Shown piece by piece: positions 61,620 to 64,000 of a stretch of DNA of 64,000 nucleotides (within the stretch, counting starts at the first letter, position 1; each line of letters opens with the position of its first letter). The notes under the pieces were generated by a model, which had not been told where the DNA came from, did not search any database, and worked only from the letters and a program-made list of their open reading frames with translations. Origin of the DNA: Pontederia crassipes (lineage: Eukaryota > Streptophyta > Magnoliopsida > Commelinales > Pontederiaceae); contig CM060194.1 in assembly GCA_030549335.1 (NCBI GenBank), positions 34,182,171 through 34,246,170 of the forward strand, written 5' to 3'. A program made the position numbers and the translations under genes.

Positions 61620-62552
61620 TGTAATACCCCAAAGTTTTAATAGGGTTATTATGGTTTTTTTGATATGGAAGCCCTTATAATCTCTCTATAAAAGGTCCAA
61701 ATCTCTTTTTCCTAAACTTGTGGCTGCTAGAGTTTAAAGAAGGAGAAAGAGAACAAAGATTAAAAGGAAGGAGATGAAGAAAAAGAAGTGTGTGAGATTG
61801 ATAATGTATGTAAAAAAGATCCAAGTCCTCTTCCTCAATGATTTTTCTATAATGGATTGTAAGGCATGATGATACCTTGTCTTCATCTTGGATTTTGATT
61901 GAGGGTTGCATCAATCACATGTTTAGATCTATAAGTTTTATACTCATATCTATATATTTTATGGATCTCGAAAAGTTCCCTTCATTTGATGATGTTTCAT
62001 GCCCTAAATTAAGTTAATGTTATGATTACTATGCTCTTTCTTATGATTATGCCATGTTTATAAATCATTACATATATTATTCTCGATGTTCTTGATGCTT
62101 TATTTAAAGATTGTATACCAGAATTTGTAAATTTCGAGTTTGGATCGTGAATTGGATGTTGTCATGGGCGTGAAGAGTCTAGTAGTAATGGTAGTGAAAT
62201 AAATTTTCAAGATAAAAATTGTCATAAGATAAAATATAATTAGAAGTAAGCTTAACTTTAAATGTCTTATCTCAAAGAAAGGAAGTCAAGATGATGACAA
62301 AGATTGCAATGTCTAACGAGTTATAAAAAACCATGTGGAACCATAATGAAAAGATGAAGGTAAATACATGATAAGTACTTAATATTTACTCATGTTCTTA
62401 TGATGATTGATGAAATGATGTATGTTCCATGCTACAGGTATATGATGATGTATGATGTATCTACATTCATGTTCATGATATTCATGATGAAGTGTGATAT
62501 GATAACTTATGATTGGCATATATAGGATCATCGTTAGATCCTGACATTCTTG

Positions 62553-62612
<60 letters not shown>

Positions 62613-62974
62613 ATGTATATGCAAGTCCTATAAATGGATATTTAAGATCATAGTATTTTTTATGCATGATCTTTACATACTCTAATAAAAAAAATCATAC
62701 ATCCTAAATCCATCTAAGTAACTAAGAATGGATAGCAGCTCAGTCGTGACAAGAGGTTGTAAATGACTTAGGATTAAATAAAGTGATGTTGTCATAGATA
62801 TGTTGAATCTATTGATTACTGATGATGAAGATGTTTCATGAACTTGAGTTATTAGTAATTCCCTCTGTAATGTATGCCATTTATTGTAATGTGCACATCC
62901 GATAACAAACGGGTAGCAAACCAAAATTTCCTTAATTGCTCTTAATTTTTAAATTGGATTTTTAGGGTGTTACA
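61620..62974 (+). repeat. Probable solo LTR (1355 bp) inserted in the outer gypsy fossil
   Basis: It begins TGTAATACCCCAAAG and ends TTTTTAGGGTGTTACA. It follows directly on integrase-core sequence, so it seems to have landed in the outer element. Flanking pentamers do not match. It contains a TA microsatellite at about 62558-62608. Confidence 0.5.
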
Positions 62975-63010
62975 ACTAAAGGATAAGATGACCGGACTGA
63001 TAGATTGACC

Positions 63011-63330
63011 TCTTAATAAGCTAATGAAATTGATATTTGTAATCAATTTTATCCTTTGCAAGGGAACAAGTGTACCTTAGCTTCTAATTTATGCTAAATA
63101 TGCTAAGAAATTATTTAGGTGTTGTGTCTGAAATAATGTATCTATGCTTTGCATGAAGATCCATTATATACCAATATATTGTAGTTCGTATGTTTGCAGT
63201 TATTTTTTGATAAAAATTGTCATATTTCTCGAGCTCACAAAAGTTTTTTCCCTATATTTAATAAACCATCCTAGAAGTCATCATGTGATTTTGATGGGGT
63301 TCCTTTATTTTAGGGACATTCACATGATGA

Positions 63331-63362
<32 letters not shown>

Positions 63363-64000
63363 TCATTAGACCAATATATCATTAATAAACCAATTTTTTC
63401 CCCAAGATATGAGAAATATTAGGGTGCATATATGAAAAGTGCATACAGTATGCACCCTATGATCACAACTGGGACTGTCCGATCAGCACCAATACGGTTC
63501 AACAAATGAGATCAAATCTTGTTAGACCTGATTCGCTTGCAGTTTCATAATAAAAGTCTAGCAGATGAATGACAAAATCAGTTCATCAAATCTTGCTTCT
63601 CATGCTCTATCATCATAGCTACTCTCTCACATGCCCTCTCCTCTTGCCTTCTCAATCTATTATGATCTTCACTTCCCACTTATCCTATGCATGAAGGACA
63701 CCGCAGTACTTTCCCCTTTCCCCTCTGATGCTACTCCTCCATCCATGTTCTTATTGTTTGATACACTAAATTTTCAACAGCTTATTGTTCGATGTGTTAT
63801 AAAATAATAGAAGCTAGTTGTATTAATAAAATGAGTCATACCCAGATTGAAATAATTGTACACTAAAAGTTCCCAGCTGAGTTATACTGAATGTGAACTT
63901 TGTTTTTCATGAGTCATTGCCATTGTTTGATATTATATTCCTTGAGAAAAAAAGAAGTATGATGATGGAGAAGTTGAACAAAAGGGCTTCAAAACTTGAA
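63011..64000. other. Unassigned AT-rich DNA with a short hairpin
   Basis: No gene was recognised. A TA repeat lies at 63332-63356. AGGGTGCATA (63421-63430) and TATGCACCCT (63449-63458) form a perfect 10-bp inverted repeat with an 18-base spacer, possibly the subterminal part of an element running out of the window. Confidence 0.5.

Larger units (their letters stand above)
52540..63010 (+). mobile_element. Ty3/gypsy fossil, plus strand, host of nested insertions
   Basis: Forward-strand traces appear in gypsy order: gag (about 52.55-53.35 kb, with a zinc-knuckle-like cysteine/histidine cluster near its end), protease (about 53.45-53.7 kb), reverse transcriptase (about 54.1-54.6 kb, VIVFVDDIFFYSSS), RNase H (about 54.75-55.1 kb) and the integrase zinc-binding region (55.38-55.48 kb). 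Integrase core homology resumes at 61266-61610 after another element inserted at 55485-61260. No LTR of its own was identified. It is broken in many places and is the oldest layer of this region. Confidence 0.8.

Noticed and set aside
61620-62974. Reading this LTR as the 3' LTR of the outer gypsy element
   Set aside because: It follows directly on the integrase core with no remaining internal sequence, and no partner LTR was found upstream of 52.5 kb; a separate insertion fits better.

Overview
This window is nuclear DNA from a flowering plant. Three intact protein genes with plant intron structure and one small putative gene lie in AT-rich, repeat-dense intergenic DNA. The 5' ends of the PPR and PAP-phosphatase genes are GC-rich and become AT-richer downstream. 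That gradient is typical of monocots, so I infer a monocot, probably not a grass; the species cannot be named from the sequence. No tRNA, rRNA, CRISPR or bacterial-type features were seen.

Layout. 1-2.7 kb: end of a CACTA transposon beside a decayed hAT transposase gene. 3.7-4.8 kb: LTR fragment. 5.2-5.9 kb: small putative gene of 56 residues behind a TATA box and two G-boxes. 5.9-6.4 kb: hAT-like MITE. 9.4-18.7 kb: broken copy of a DEAD-box RNA helicase 13 (DDX24/MAK5-type) gene between a Ty3-like LTR and a minus-strand Ty3/gypsy fossil with a long LTR. 19.8-21.4 kb: complete non-autonomous CACTA with a GAA target duplication. 22.6-23.1 kb: Mutator-like (MULE) element with a perfect 9-bp target duplication. 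23.4-26.7 kb: intact HAL2-like PAP phosphatase gene. 27.9-32.5 kb: Ty1/copia fossil, a 61-bp tandem repeat and a probable solo LTR. 34.6-37.8 kb: 3.2-kb solo LTR with target duplication CTTTT and a run of 30 C. 37.9-39.3 kb: LINE 3' fragment. 39.5-41.5 kb: intronless PPR gene. 42.7-46.7 kb (minus): 12-exon SCAMP gene. 47.9-50.4 kb: Pack-MULE carrying a piece of a LOB-domain gene and itself invaded by a second MULE. 51-52.5 kb: traces of a receptor-like kinase. 52.5-63 kb: a four-deep nest of transposons built on a Ty3/gypsy fossil.

The three clear host genes are unrelated single-copy-type genes: sulfur/PAP metabolism, organelle RNA processing and membrane trafficking. They do not form a pathway or cluster. 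The history of the window is mainly successive transposon insertion, including two events that captured or cut host gene sequence: the LOB fragment inside a MULE, and the helicase gene cut off after its third recognisable exon. I found no convincing new biological system. The best candidates for follow-up are the LOB Pack-MULE, the truncated helicase locus, the small 56-residue gene and the hairpin-bearing MULE.
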